Shown here piece by piece: positions 1 through 8,405 of a stretch of 64,000 bases of DNA. A program made the translations under genes and the position numbers. The stretch spans positions 62,001 to 126,000 of the forward strand of contig UBTY01000012.1 of the NCBI GenBank assembly GCA_900468535.1. Reading direction: 5' to 3'. Within the stretch, counting starts at the first letter, position 1. Each line of letters starts with the position of its first letter. The notes beneath the pieces are model-generated. The model did not search any database. It had not been told where the DNA came from and worked only from the letters and a program-made list of their open reading frames with translations. The stretch comes from Hyphomicrobiales bacterium. GTDB lineage: Bacteria; Pseudomonadota; Alphaproteobacteria; Rhizobiales; Rhizobiaceae.

Positions 1-131
1 TCAATGCCGTCATCCAGCTCGATGTCGACGCGCAGGACGAGTTCTACCGGTTGATCGCCAAGACGGAAGCCAGGGTTCGCGCCCTTGCGGCTTCGTCTGA
101 CAACACGGTGTTTCTGGCTGCTGCCGAATAA
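1..131 (+). CDS. C-terminal end of an unidentified protein (5' truncated by the window)
   Basis: An open frame enters from the window edge (reading frame 3) and stops at TAA 129-131. The last residues read ...DNTVFLAAAE. About 42 residues are visible, with charged helix-like composition (QDEFYRLIAKTEARVRAL) and no motif I recognise. It is followed at 145-171 by a hairpin that may end its transcript. The start and the family cannot be judged from here. Confidence 0.5.
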   Translation, partial: NAVIQLDVDAQDEFYRLIAKTEARVRALAASSDNTVFLAAAE

Positions 132-144
132 GTCTGGCGCTCCC

Positions 145-171
145 GGAGGTTCGGTATAAGACCGAACCTCC
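145..171 (+). terminator. Hairpin after the first partial gene
   Basis: Perfect 11-bp inverted repeat GGAGGTTCGGT / ACCGAACCTCC with the 5-base loop ATAAG. It lies 14 bases after the stop codon of the upstream gene and 39 bases before rnhA. No run of T follows, so it may be a weak terminator or an mRNA 3'-end stabiliser rather than a classical intrinsic terminator. Confidence 0.45.
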
Positions 172-209
172 CGCGATCCGTCCTCGCGGATGGATGTGAC
201 AAGGCGCAA

Positions 210-740
210 ATGACCGACAAGACAGACACTATTCTCCTTCCCGAAAATATTGGCGCCAGCCACGATCTCCACGTCTTCGCCGACGGTTGCTACGAACCCG
301 ATTCAGGGGAGGGCGGCTGGGCCTTTGTGGTCTATCGCGACGATGCGGAAGTCGCTTCCGGTTTTGGCGGCGTCGAGGACACCGCCAACAATACGACGGA
401 ACTGATCGCGCTCCTCAAGGCCGTCGAGTGGATCGACAGCAATGCCGCCAGCGAAACAGCCGTGGTCTGGTCCGACTCCGTTTACGTCGTCAGAGGCTGC
501 AATCAATGGCGCCACATCTGGAAAAACAACGGCTGGAAGAAGATAAGCGCCAACGCGAAAGTCCGAAGCCGCACGATCGCGAACCCCGATCTCTGGAAGG
601 CGATCGACGCTCACCTGTCGCGCAACCGCCTGCTGACCATCGCCTGGTGTAAAGGCCATTCGGGCCTTGCCGGCAACGAGCGCGCCGACGAACTCGCCGA
701 GCGCGGCCGCCTGTCGCTGCGTGGCAAAGGCGCCCGCTGA
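210..740 (+). CDS. rnhA: Ribonuclease HI family protein
   Basis: 176-residue RNase H fold protein expected to cleave the RNA strand of RNA-DNA hybrids in the cytoplasm. The four acidic metal ligands can be placed: Asp25 in FADG, Glu64 in NTTELIALLKA, Asp89 in WSDS and Asp160 in GNERADELA, with the catalytic-loop histidine His150 in KGHSG. It is longer than the usual 145-155-residue bacterial RnhA because of an N-terminal extension of about 20 residues. The WRHIWKNNGWKK stretch corresponds to the basic handle region of E. coli-type enzymes. The neighbouring genes are not functionally related, and thrB, the common rhizobial rnhA neighbour, is not recognisable upstream, so this may be a second RNase HI paralogue. 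The start at 210 is the first plausible ATG. Confidence 0.88.
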   Translation: MTDKTDTILLPENIGASHDLHVFADGCYEPDSGEGGWAFVVYRDDAEVASGFGGVEDTANNTTELIALLKAVEWIDSNAASETAVVWSDSVYVVRGCNQWRHIWKNNGWKKISANAKVRSRTIANPDLWKAIDAHLSRNRLLTIAWCKGHSGLAGNERADELAERGRLSLRGKGAR

Positions 741-866
741 ATGGTTCTCGGATGCATCGACTGCCGAACCGGTGTCAGCAAGAGCGCGAAGGGGAATGGC
801 GGCAAATGATCGCCAGCGATGTGATCCCGGTATATCGCCGGTCGCGTCGTCAACGTCGGCGTCGGG

Positions 867-1079
867 TTAAGCCCACGGGTTCTTCGCCAGCTGCCATTCC
901 CCGGTCTCGTCAGGCTCGACGCGCTTGTTGCCGCGGTAGAAAATCGGCAGTCCGGTCTTCTTGTCCATGGAGAAGCGGCTGGGCGTGAACTTCTCGTCCT
1001 CATGTCCACGGATGGCGAGAGCGAGTGCCTCTTTGAACTTCCCGTCTTTGCACAGGCTTTTGAAGAGTGTCTGATCCAT
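867..1079 (-). CDS. Small conserved-type hypothetical protein
   Basis: 70-residue protein starting MDQTLFKSLC and rich in Lys, Glu and Asp, with a predicted N-terminal helix and a C-terminal part (GLPIFYRGNKRVEPDE...) that looks like a small beta structure. There is no signal peptide or membrane segment. It stands alone between rnhA and a secreted protein gene and reads on the opposite strand to both. Codon use resembles the surrounding genes, which supports it being real. I do not recognise a family. Confidence 0.6.
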   Translation of the reverse strand: MDQTLFKSLCKDGKFKEALALAIRGHEDEKFTPSRFSMDKKTGLPIFYRGNKRVEPDETGEWQLAKNPWA

Positions 1080-1311
1080 CGCTTTACTCCGCTATCGTCG
1101 GTCCGGATTGCCTGCCATCGACCGGCGGTCGGGTCAACCGTCAATGGCGGCAGGCTCATGCGAAATGTGGCAAGTAGCGCCAGCCCGGCGGGATGCCTCA
1201 CCGTTGTTTGATTGGCCGCGATAACGCACCGGCGATAAAGTTTTGCGCAGTCCAGATCGCATGCCGTCCGCACCGTTTTCATCAATCGCTTATCGAGCGA
1301 GGGAGAGTCCC

Positions 1312-1935
1312 ATGACGCGCAATCATCTCACCAAGACTGCTCTTTCGCTTGCCGCAGGCGCCATCGTCGGTCTGGCCGAGCTGCACGGTGCCAATGCGGA
1401 CGACAGGATACGCGTTCACGGCACGGTCGAAAATCTCGACGGCGACACGCTGAAGATCAAGGAGCAGGATGGCCGCGACATGGCCATTACCATGGCATCC
1501 GGCTTGAAGGTGCTTGGCGTCAAGAATGCATCAACCGCCGACATAAAGGCCGGCGATTTCGTCGGGATCGGCTCGCAGCCGACCGCCAGCGGGATCAACG
1601 GCGCGGTCCAGGTCGTGATCTTTCCCGCCTCGATGAAGGGCACCGGCGAAGGCGATCGGCCCTGGAGCGTGAAGCCGAATGGCTCCATGACCAATGCGAC
1701 GGTGGCCAACGCCGTCAAGGACGTCAGCGGCCAAACAGTGACACTGGCCTACAAGGGCGGTGAGCGGAAGATCAAAATCCCTGAAGGCACGAAAATCGTC
1801 GCGCTCACTGCGGCAACGCGGGACGACTTCAAACCTGGCGCCTTCGTGTCCGCCCAGGGAACCATCAGCGGTGACAACACGCTCGCCGCCGATCGCGTCT
1901 CCGTCGGTCTCGATGGCGCAACGCCCCCGATGTGA
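1312..1935 (+). CDS. Secreted protein with repeated small beta domains (DUF5666-like)
   Basis: 207 residues from the ATG at 1312, chosen because GGGAGAG lies just upstream; an in-frame start at 1243 would add 23 residues without a ribosome binding site. A Sec signal peptide is visible (MTRNHLTKTALSLAAGAIVGL, cleavage probably near HGANA-DD), so the mature protein is probably periplasmic. Two similar segments (VHGTVENLDGDTLKIKEQDGRDMAI and VKDVSGQTVTLAYKGGERKIKIP) resemble the short beta-rich repeats of DUF5666-type proteins. No catalytic motif is seen and the function is unknown. It is upstream of, but separated by about 250 bases from, the phn operon. Confidence 0.72.
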   Translation: MTRNHLTKTALSLAAGAIVGLAELHGANADDRIRVHGTVENLDGDTLKIKEQDGRDMAITMASGLKVLGVKNASTADIKAGDFVGIGSQPTASGINGAVQVVIFPASMKGTGEGDRPWSVKPNGSMTNATVANAVKDVSGQTVTLAYKGGERKIKIPEGTKIVALTAATRDDFKPGAFVSAQGTISGDNTLAADRVSVGLDGATPPM

Positions 1936-2100
1936 TGCTCCGCGCCGCAACCTGGCGGGCGTCATTCAAACGTTGAAGCGCTTAAATCTCATGGCGTGCT
2001 CTTGCGACGACCTCGTGTTCGCGAGGCGGCATAAGGCTGCCTCGACGCCCGCGATCCGCACTGTCGCAAATGAATCCACCCGACCTCTATTGTGACAGAG

Positions 2101-2118
2101 GTTACATAAAACTGACAT
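2101..2118 (+). promoter_or_regulatory. Candidate Pho box upstream of phnC
   Basis: GTTACAT-AAAA-CTGACAT fits the PhoB-box layout of two 7-base half-sites 11 bases apart (consensus CTGTCAT). The downstream half-site matches 6 of 7 positions and the upstream one 4 of 7. It lies 67-84 bases before the chosen phnC start. PhoB control of phnCDE-type transport operons is established in Sinorhizobium meliloti and other bacteria, so the site is functionally plausible. Confidence 0.6.
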
Positions 2119-2184
2119 TGGAGCTTCATGAACCGGGACTAATGCACTCCCCCATATCGCATCTGGACTATGAGGAAGAGCATG

Positions 2185-3030
2185 ATGTTCGAACTGAAGA
2201 ATGTCACCCGCCGTTTCGGAACGAAGACTGCCGTCGATTCCGTGACGCTCGACATTCCTCAGGGCCAGATGGTCGGCATCATCGGTCGTTCCGGCGCCGG
2301 CAAGTCCACGCTGCTGCGCATGATCAACCGCCTGCAGGAGCCGACATCGGGCTCGATCCATTTCGCCGGCGTCGAGGTCTCGCGTCTGCGTGGCCATGCC
2401 CTGCGCAACTGGCAGCGCGATTGCGCGATGATCTTTCAGCAGTTCAATCTCGTGCCGCGCCTCGACGTGCTGACGAATGTCATGCTCGGCCGTCTCAATC
2501 ATCGCTCGACGACGATGAGCCTGCTCGGCGTTTTCAGCCGCGAAGAGCGCATCCATGCCATTGCCGCGCTCGAGCGCCTGGGTATCGAGCAGACGGCGCT
2601 GCAGATGGCCGGCACCTTGTCGGGTGGCCAGCAGCAGCGCGTCGCCATCGCCCGCGCCCTGATGCAGAACCCCAAGATGCTGCTTGCCGACGAGCCGATC
2701 GCCTCGCTCGATCCGCTGAACGCCAAGATCGTCATGGACGCGCTGCGTGACATCAACGAGCGCGAGGGCATCACCGTCGTCACCAACCTGCATACGCTCG
2801 ACACCGCGCGCAATTACTGTGAGCGCATCGTCGGCATGTCGGCCGGCCGCGTCGTCTTCGACGGCAAGCCGTCCGAACTGACGGCTGATGCCGTCAAGCA
2901 GATCTACGGCACCGACAAGGACGGCGCCGGCATCGACGAAACGATGACGTCGACCTCGATCAACATTCCCGCGGCCGCAGCCGCGCAACAATCCGCCGGC
3001 TTGCAACCGCTGGCGCTGGCCGGTCTCTGA
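2185..3030 (+). CDS. phnC: Phosphonate ABC transporter, ATP-binding protein PhnC
   Basis: 281-residue ABC ATPase that powers phosphonate (and possibly phosphate ester) import with PhnD and the two PhnE permeases. Walker [10 protein letters not shown] is at about residues 34-42, the Q-loop region is IFQQFN, the signature LSGGQQQR is at 145-152, Walker B MLLADEP at 165-171, and the D-loop ASLDP follows. Three closely spaced in-frame ATGs exist (2170, 2182, 2185). AGGAAG at 2173-2178 gives best spacing to 2182/2185, and MFELKNV is the usual family N-terminus. It is the first gene of the operon, behind a Pho-box-like site. Residues after about 250 (Ala/Gln rich) extend slightly beyond the typical length. 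Confidence 0.95.
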   Translation: MFELKNVTRRFGTKTAVDSVTLDIPQGQMVGIIGRSGAGKSTLLRMINRLQEPTSGSIHFAGVEVSRLRGHALRNWQRDCAMIFQQFNLVPRLDVLTNVMLGRLNHRSTTMSLLGVFSREERIHAIAALERLGIEQTALQMAGTLSGGQQQRVAIARALMQNPKMLLADEPIASLDPLNAKIVMDALRDINEREGITVVTNLHTLDTARNYCERIVGMSAGRVVFDGKPSELTADAVKQIYGTDKDGAGIDETMTSTSINIPAAAAAQQSAGLQPLALAGL

Positions 3031-3119
3031 GAGGGGCGGCCTCGATCGTAAGCCTGCGTTATGGGCACACTTCTTCTTAAACAGAATTGCCGGAGACCCC
3101 GGTCAATCAGGAGAGAACC

Positions 3120-4025
3120 ATGTTGAAGAAAGCACTTTTTGCCGCCACGGCGCTGTTTGCGCTCGCTGGCGTTTCGCATGCTGCGGACCTCAAGGAATTC
3201 CGCGTCGGTATCCTCGGTGGCGAAAACGAAGCCGATCGTCTTCGCAACTACGCTTGCCTTTCCGACCACCTGAAGCAGGAATTCGGCTTCGAGAAGGTTT
3301 CGCTGTTCCCTGCTGCCGACTATGACGGCGTTATCCAGGGTCTCCTCGGCGGCACGCTCGACTTCGCTGAACTCGGCGCTTCCGGCTATGCAGCCGTCCA
3401 CATCAAGGACCCGAAGGCTGTAACCCCGATCCTGACGACGCAGCAGGAAGACGGCTCGACGGGTTACTACTCGATCGGTCTTGCTCTGAAGTCCGCCGGC
3501 ATCAAGGACATCAAGGACGCCAAGGGAAAGAAGCTCGGCTACGCTGATCCGGACTCCACCTCTGGCTACCTGATCCCGCTGACGCAGATCCCGAAGGACA
3601 CCGGCGCTCCGAACGACAAGTACTTCGCTTCGACGCAGTTCAATGGCGGCCACGAGAACAACCTTCTAGCCGCCTATGACGGCAAGGTCGACATCGCTGT
3701 TGACGACTCTTCCGGTATCGGCGACTTCAAGGACGGCTACACCTCCGGCACCTTCCGCAAGGCTGTCGACAAGGGCACCGTCGATCCGAACAAGCTCGTT
3801 GAAGTATGGCGCTCGCCGCTGATCCCGAACGGCCCGCTCGTCGTTCGCAACGAACTCGGCACCGAATGGCAGGCCAAGCTCACGGACTTCTTCATGAAGC
3901 TCCCGGAAAAGGACGCCAAGTGCTTCGCAGCCATCGAAGGCGGCGACTTCAAGGGCTACTCCAAGGTCAAGCCTGACTTCTACAACGCGATCATCGACGC
4001 TCGTAAGGCTGCCATCGGCGGCTGA
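3120..4025 (+). CDS. phnD: Phosphonate ABC transporter, periplasmic binding protein PhnD
   Basis: 301-residue substrate-binding protein of the PhnD/SsuA/TauA-type fold. The signal peptide MLKKALFAATALFALAGVSHA is followed by the mature start ADLKEF. Motifs typical of PhnD are visible: TLDFAELGASGYA, the GYADPDSTSGYLIP ligand loop, FNGGHENN and DIAVDDSSG. The ATG at 3120 follows a good AGGAGAG site; the upstream TTG at 3087 is not needed. It lies 89 bases after phnC and is followed by a strong hairpin plus T-run before phnE, which should raise binding-protein mRNA relative to the permeases. Confidence 0.95.
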   Translation: MLKKALFAATALFALAGVSHAADLKEFRVGILGGENEADRLRNYACLSDHLKQEFGFEKVSLFPAADYDGVIQGLLGGTLDFAELGASGYAAVHIKDPKAVTPILTTQQEDGSTGYYSIGLALKSAGIKDIKDAKGKKLGYADPDSTSGYLIPLTQIPKDTGAPNDKYFASTQFNGGHENNLLAAYDGKVDIAVDDSSGIGDFKDGYTSGTFRKAVDKGTVDPNKLVEVWRSPLIPNGPLVVRNELGTEWQAKLTDFFMKLPEKDAKCFAAIEGGDFKGYSKVKPDFYNAIIDARKAAIGG

Positions 4026-4044
4026 TCGATCTCCAGATCGAGAG

Positions 4045-4070
4045 GGGCGGCCCTTGTGGCCGCCCTTTTT
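4045..4070 (+). terminator. Intrinsic terminator/attenuator between phnD and phnE
   Basis: Perfect 8-bp stem GGGCGGCC / GGCCGCCC with a 5-base loop followed directly by five T residues. It sits 20 bases after the phnD stop and 27 bases before the phnE start, inside an otherwise continuous operon. Partial read-through would leave more transcript for phnC-phnD than for the downstream genes. Confidence 0.8.
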
Positions 4071-4096
4071 CCTGCCAAGAAAGCGGACATCGTTTC

Positions 4097-5077
4097 ATGA
4101 CTTTTGCCGATCCTCATTCTCAGACGCACAGCGCGCAGCACCCGCAGCAGAGCGCCCATGAAATCGGCGAGGCGTGGAGCAAGATGGTGGCGCGCCGGCG
4201 CCTCTATACCGGTCTCGGCCTGGTGATCCTGCTGGTCGCTTTCGTCAGTTCGGTGAAGTTCGCCGACGAAAGCAATGCCGGCCATTTCATCGAGCGCCTG
4301 CCGCACCTCTTCGATTTCGTGAGCTGGCTTGTACCCAAGGACTGGAACGACGTCTGGCGGGCGCTGTTCGATATCGAAAGCCCGAGCCACCAGACCGGCG
4401 AAGAATATAATTTCGCGCTCGGTCGTGTGCCCGTCTGGGGCAGCTTCTATATCCCCGAATATTTCGAGCTGATGATCATCACGATCAACATCGCGCTGGT
4501 CTCGACCATCATCGGCTTTGTCTTCGCCGTGCCGATGAGCTTCCTCGCAGCCCGCAACCTTTCGCCTTCTTCGCCGCTGCGCATCGTCGTCAAGCGCCTG
4601 ATGGAATTCCTGCGCGCCTTTCCCGAGATCGTCATCGCCGGCCTCTTTGCCGCGATCCTCTCGATCGGTCCGGTCGCCGCCATCATCGCCGTCAGCCTTC
4701 ACACGATCGGGGCGCTCGGAAAGCTCTTCTACGAGGTGGTCGAAAACATCGACATGAAGCCGGATGAGGGCATGAAGGCCGTTGGCGCCAGCTGGGCCGA
4801 GCGCGTGCGCTTTGCCGCGATGCCGCAGGTTCTGCCGAACTTCATGTCCTATGCGCTGCTTCGGCTTGAGGTGAATGTCCGTGCCTCCACCATCATCGGC
4901 GCCGTCGGCGGCGGCGGTATCGGCGAGGAGCTGAAGCTGTCCATCTCGCGCGGTTTCGGTGCCAAGACCGTGGCACTGGTTCTGTTGCTCTTCATCACCA
5001 TCGTCGCGGTTGACCAGTTCTCCGCATGGCTGCGCCGCCGCCTCGTCGGCGAGCATGCCTTCCTTCTGCAGCATTGA
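4097..5077 (+). CDS. phnE: Phosphonate ABC transporter, permease PhnE (first copy)
   Basis: 326-residue inner-membrane permease. A hydrophilic N-terminus (about 35 residues) is followed by one membrane helix (LGLVILLVAFVSSVKF), a periplasmic stretch, and a C-terminal permease domain with about five helices. The EAA-loop for ATPase contact is in the VVENIDMKPDEGMKAVGASWAERVRF region, and VRASTIIGAVGGGGIGEEL is the conserved PhnE segment. It is followed 8 bases after its stop by the second permease, so the pair probably forms a heterodimeric channel with PhnC. No RBS better than the weak purine-rich stretch near 4079 is seen. Confidence 0.93.
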   Translation: MTFADPHSQTHSAQHPQQSAHEIGEAWSKMVARRRLYTGLGLVILLVAFVSSVKFADESNAGHFIERLPHLFDFVSWLVPKDWNDVWRALFDIESPSHQTGEEYNFALGRVPVWGSFYIPEYFELMIITINIALVSTIIGFVFAVPMSFLAARNLSPSSPLRIVVKRLMEFLRAFPEIVIAGLFAAILSIGPVAAIIAVSLHTIGALGKLFYEVVENIDMKPDEGMKAVGASWAERVRFAAMPQVLPNFMSYALLRLEVNVRASTIIGAVGGGGIGEELKLSISRGFGAKTVALVLLLFITIVAVDQFSAWLRRRLVGEHAFLLQH

Positions 5078-5085
5078 GGTCCGCC

Positions 5086-6426
5086 ATGACGGTGATCGAC
5101 GCCAACCGGATGCATGAAATCGAACTCCGCTATCCGGACTACTTCAAACGTTCCTTCCGTCAGCGGTTCGGCGGCCTGATGATCGTCATCGCGACGCTGC
5201 TTTACGGCGTCTATGCCACCTGGTTCTTCGACCTGCCGAAGCTGCTGGCCGAGGCGCATTGGGAGCGTGTCGGCCTCTACCTCAGCCAGTGGGTGAGCTA
5301 CGACGTCCAGCCGGAATTCCGCATCGGCGATACCGGCATCACCGTCAAGTATCCGCGCTTCTCGCCGCTGGGCGACAACCCGCATCCCGATTGGGTGGTC
5401 AACAACCCGGATGGCAGCGTCTCGGTTTCGGTGAGTGGTGAGAGCCGCACGGTGACGGTTTCAAAGACCGAGGCGATCGTTACCGCCCACGGCATCACTG
5501 TCCCGGTCGAGCTGTCGAGCGGTGCGCCGAAGGTCGTGGGCCCCGTGCCGAGCTGGATGACCGTCTATGACGACAACGTCCTTGCCGATCTCGGCTTCGC
5601 CGGCGATGTCAGCATTTCCGCCGATCGCGTAAAGATCCGCAAGCGCTTCCTCGGCTGGGCGAATTTCGTCTTTGACACCCAATCGCCCTTCTTCGACAAG
5701 CCGGCCGGCGAGGTCCTGAGCCTGATCGTTTCGGGTCCGGAATTGAAGCCCGGTCAATCCAACCTGTCGCTCGCTTTCGACAATATCTGGCACAACAGCG
5801 CCTGGCAGCATGGCGATGTCTGGACCAAGCTTTTCCAGACCATCGTCATGGCCTTCCTCGGCACCCTGCTTGGTGCGCTGGCAGCCTTCCCGCTGGCGTT
5901 CCTGGCGGCGCGCAACATCACGCCGAACAGGCTGTTGAATCAGGTCCTGAAGCGCTCCTTCGACTTCCTGCGCTCGGTCGACATGCTGATCTGGGCGCTG
6001 TTCCTGACCCGCGCTTTCGGCCCCGGCCCGCTCGCCGGCTCCGGCGCGATCTTCCTCACGGAAACCGGTACGCTCGGCAAACTCTATTCCGAAGGCCTCG
6101 AGAATATCGATAACAAGCCGCGCGAAGGCATCAAGTCGACGGGTGCTTCGACAATGCTCACGCACCGCTACGGCATCATCCCGCAGATCGTTCCTGTCTT
6201 TGTCAGCCAGACGCTCTACCAGTGGGAATCGAACGTCCGCGGTGCGACGATCATCGGCGCGGTCGGCGCGGGCGGTATCGGCCTCAAGCTCTGGGAATCG
6301 ATGCGCACGAACGCGAACTGGGAAAACGTCGCCTACATGGTTCTTCTGATCCTGATGGTGGTGTTCCTGTTCGACATGGCTTCGAACGCCCTGCGTCACC
6401 GGCTGATGGGAACGAAGACGCATTAA
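5086..6426 (+). CDS. phnE: Phosphonate ABC transporter, permease PhnE2 (long second copy)
   Basis: 446-residue paralogue of the preceding permease, known in rhizobia as the fourth transporter gene (phoT/phnE2). The ATG at 5086 gives MTVIDANRMHEIE; the frame is open further upstream but overlaps phnE. One N-terminal helix (LMIVIATLLYGVYATWFF) is followed by an unusually long extracytoplasmic insert of about 190 residues (beta-rich, PDGSVSVSVSGESRTVTVSK), then the permease domain with the EAA-like loop (GLENIDNKPREGIKSTGAS) and VRGATIIGAVGAGGIGLKL. The insert explains the size difference from PhnE; its role is unknown. Confidence 0.9.
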   Translation: MTVIDANRMHEIELRYPDYFKRSFRQRFGGLMIVIATLLYGVYATWFFDLPKLLAEAHWERVGLYLSQWVSYDVQPEFRIGDTGITVKYPRFSPLGDNPHPDWVVNNPDGSVSVSVSGESRTVTVSKTEAIVTAHGITVPVELSSGAPKVVGPVPSWMTVYDDNVLADLGFAGDVSISADRVKIRKRFLGWANFVFDTQSPFFDKPAGEVLSLIVSGPELKPGQSNLSLAFDNIWHNSAWQHGDVWTKLFQTIVMAFLGTLLGALAAFPLAFLAARNITPNRLLNQVLKRSFDFLRSVDMLIWALFLTRAFGPGPLAGSGAIFLTETGTLGKLYSEGLENIDNKPREGIKSTGASTMLTHRYGIIPQIVPVFVSQTLYQWESNVRGATIIGAVGAGGIGLKLWESMRTNANWENVAYMVLLILMVVFLFDMASNALRHRLMGTKTH

Positions 6427-6557
6427 ATGTGAGGATCGGCTTCGGCCATCATCATTCTGTCACGGAAATCTTTTAGCCGGAAACCGGCCTTGCAGTTGCC
6501 GCGCAAATCGCGGCAGACTGCGGCCCGCTTTCAGAACGATTTCCCAGGATACGAGCC

Positions 6558-7253
6558 TTGCGCTACGCACTCTATTTCACGCCGCCGAAGGATCATCCCC
6601 TGAACGGCACGGCCTCGCTCTGGCTGGGTCGTGATGCCTTCACCGGCGAAACTTATCCGGCTCCCGAATATCCGGAAATGCCGGCCGGCGAGCAGTTCGA
6701 GCTGACCGCCGATCCGCGCCGTTACGGCTTCCATGCGACGATCAAGGCGCCGTTCAGCCTGGCGGCCTCGGTAACCGAGAAGGACCTGATCCCGGTTGTC
6801 GAGGATTTTGCCGCTCGCACGCCTGCTTTCGAAATCCCGGAACTTGTGCTCGGCCAGCTGGGTCGCTTTTTCGCGCTGATCCCCGGTTTCCTGCATCCGC
6901 CGCTTCAGGATTTCGCCGCGAAGGTGGTAAGGTCCTTCGAACCGTTTCGCGCCGCGCTATCGGAGGCCGATGTGGCGCGCCGCAAGCCGGAGGAACTGAC
7001 GGAAAGCCAGAGGGCCAATCTGCTGCGCTGGGGCTATCCCTACGTCATGGATGACTTCGGCTTCCACATGACCCTGACCGGCAAGGTGCCCCCGGAGCGA
7101 TCCGGCGTGATGAAGGAAATCCTGGCCGAGCGCTTTTCGGCCTTCACGGGCCGGCCGCTGGCAATCTCCGGCCTGGCCGTATTCGTCGAGGAGGCGCGCG
7201 GCGCCCAGTTCAAAGTTCATTCCTGGTGGCCGCTTGCCGGCGCCGAAAGCTGA
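6558..7253 (+). CDS. DUF1045 phosphonate-operon protein, 2H phosphoesterase fold
   Basis: 231-residue protein of the DUF1045 family, regularly found in phn operons. It appears to start at TTG 6558 (first residues L/M-RYALYFTPP); no ATG or GTG upstream fits. Two His-x-Thr motifs typical of 2H phosphoesterases are present: HATIK (about residue 59) and HMTLTG (about 173). Family knowledge suggests hydrolysis or transfer on a ribose cyclic-phosphate-type intermediate of C-P lyase metabolism, but the reaction is not settled. It is 131 bases after phnE2 and 12 bases before phnM. Confidence 0.85.
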   Translation: MRYALYFTPPKDHPLNGTASLWLGRDAFTGETYPAPEYPEMPAGEQFELTADPRRYGFHATIKAPFSLAASVTEKDLIPVVEDFAARTPAFEIPELVLGQLGRFFALIPGFLHPPLQDFAAKVVRSFEPFRAALSEADVARRKPEELTESQRANLLRWGYPYVMDDFGFHMTLTGKVPPERSGVMKEILAERFSAFTGRPLAISGLAVFVEEARGAQFKVHSWWPLAGAES

Positions 7254-7265
7254 AAGACCTGATCC

Positions 7266-8405
7266 ATGAGCAAAGAAACCGTCTTTTCCAATGCGCGTAT
7301 CGTCCTCGAAGACGAGATCGTCAACGGATCGGTCCTCGTCCGCGATGGCAAGATTGCCGATATCTCGACGGGCAGCTCTCATGTCGGCGAAGACTTCGAG
7401 GGCGATTACCTGATCCCCGGTCTCGTCGAACTGCATACGGACCATCTCGAGGGTCACTATTCGCCGCGCCCCGGCCTGCGCTGGCACAAGACGGCGGCAA
7501 TCCAGGCGCACGATGCCCAGATCGTCACCTCGGGCATCACCACGGTCTTCGATTGCCTGCGCATGGGTGCTGATGAAGACGGTGGCTTCGAGCATGGCGA
7601 AATGCGCGAGATGGCCGATGCGATCCAGAAGGCCGAGCAGGAAGGTCGCCTGCGCGCCGAGCACCTGATCCACCTGCGCTGCGAAGTCTCTGCTGACAAC
7701 GTGCTGCAGCACTTCGCCGATTTCGAAAATGATCCCTATGTCCGTCTGGTCTCGCTGATGGATCACGCCCCCGGCCAGCGCCAGTTCCAGACAATGGACC
7801 AGTATATCTTCTACTACCAGAAGAAGCGTGGCCTCTCCGACGCCGAGTTCGCCAAGTTCGTCGATCGCCGCGTTTCGGAATCCGAACGCAACTCCACGCC
7901 ACACCGCCTCGCCATCGCTAAGGTCTGTGCCGAGCGCGGCATCACTGTCGCCAGCCACGACGACGCAACGCTTGCCCATGTCGACGAAGCGATCGAGAAC
8001 GGCGTACGCCTGGCCGAGTTCCCGACCAGCTTCGACGCTGCCAAGGCCTCGCACGAACATGGCATGAGCGTGCTGATGGGCGCGCCGAATATCGTCCGCG
8101 GCAAGTCGCACTCCGGCAACATCGCCGCCCGCGATCTCGCCGAGCGCGGTGTGCTCGATGTCCTGTCCTCGGACTATGTGCCGCTCAGCCTGCTCTACGC
8201 ACCCTTCCTGATTGCCGATGAGGTCGAAAGCATCTCGCTGCCGAAGGCGATCGCCATGGTCACGTCGACGCCGGCGCGCACGGTCAGCCTCAACGACCGC
8301 GGCCGCATCGCCACCGGCCTGCGTGCCGATCTCGTTCGCGTCTTCCGTGACGAGGGCGTTCCGGTTAGCCGCTCCGTCTGGCGCGAAGGGCGCCGTGTCG
8401 CATGA
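7266..8405 (+). CDS. phnM: Alpha-D-ribose 1-methylphosphonate 5-triphosphate diphosphatase PhnM
   Basis: 379-residue amidohydrolase-superfamily enzyme that removes pyrophosphate from ribose 1-alkylphosphonate 5-triphosphate, the step before C-P bond cleavage. Metal-binding HTDHLEGHYSPRPG (His57, His60, His64) is visible. Later ligands lie in LMDHAPGQRQF and in the SHDDAT segment, and SSDYVP carries the conserved Asp. Its stop overlaps the phnN start by ATGA (8402-8405), implying translational coupling. The genes for the earlier and later steps (phnG, H, I, J, K, L) are not in this window. Confidence 0.94.
   Translation: MSKETVFSNARIVLEDEIVNGSVLVRDGKIADISTGSSHVGEDFEGDYLIPGLVELHTDHLEGHYSPRPGLRWHKTAAIQAHDAQIVTSGITTVFDCLRMGADEDGGFEHGEMREMADAIQKAEQEGRLRAEHLIHLRCEVSADNVLQHFADFENDPYVRLVSLMDHAPGQRQFQTMDQYIFYYQKKRGLSDAEFAKFVDRRVSESERNSTPHRLAIAKVCAERGITVASHDDATLAHVDEAIENGVRLAEFPTSFDAAKASHEHGMSVLMGAPNIVRGKSHSGNIAARDLAERGVLDVLSSDYVPLSLLYAPFLIADEVESISLPKAIAMVTSTPARTVSLNDRGRIATGLRADLVRVFRDEGVPVSRSVWREGRRVA

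Noticed and set aside
6450..6480. CTGTCAC resembling a Pho half-site before the DUF1045 gene
   Set aside because: Only one half-site is present; the second 7-mer at 11-base spacing does not match.
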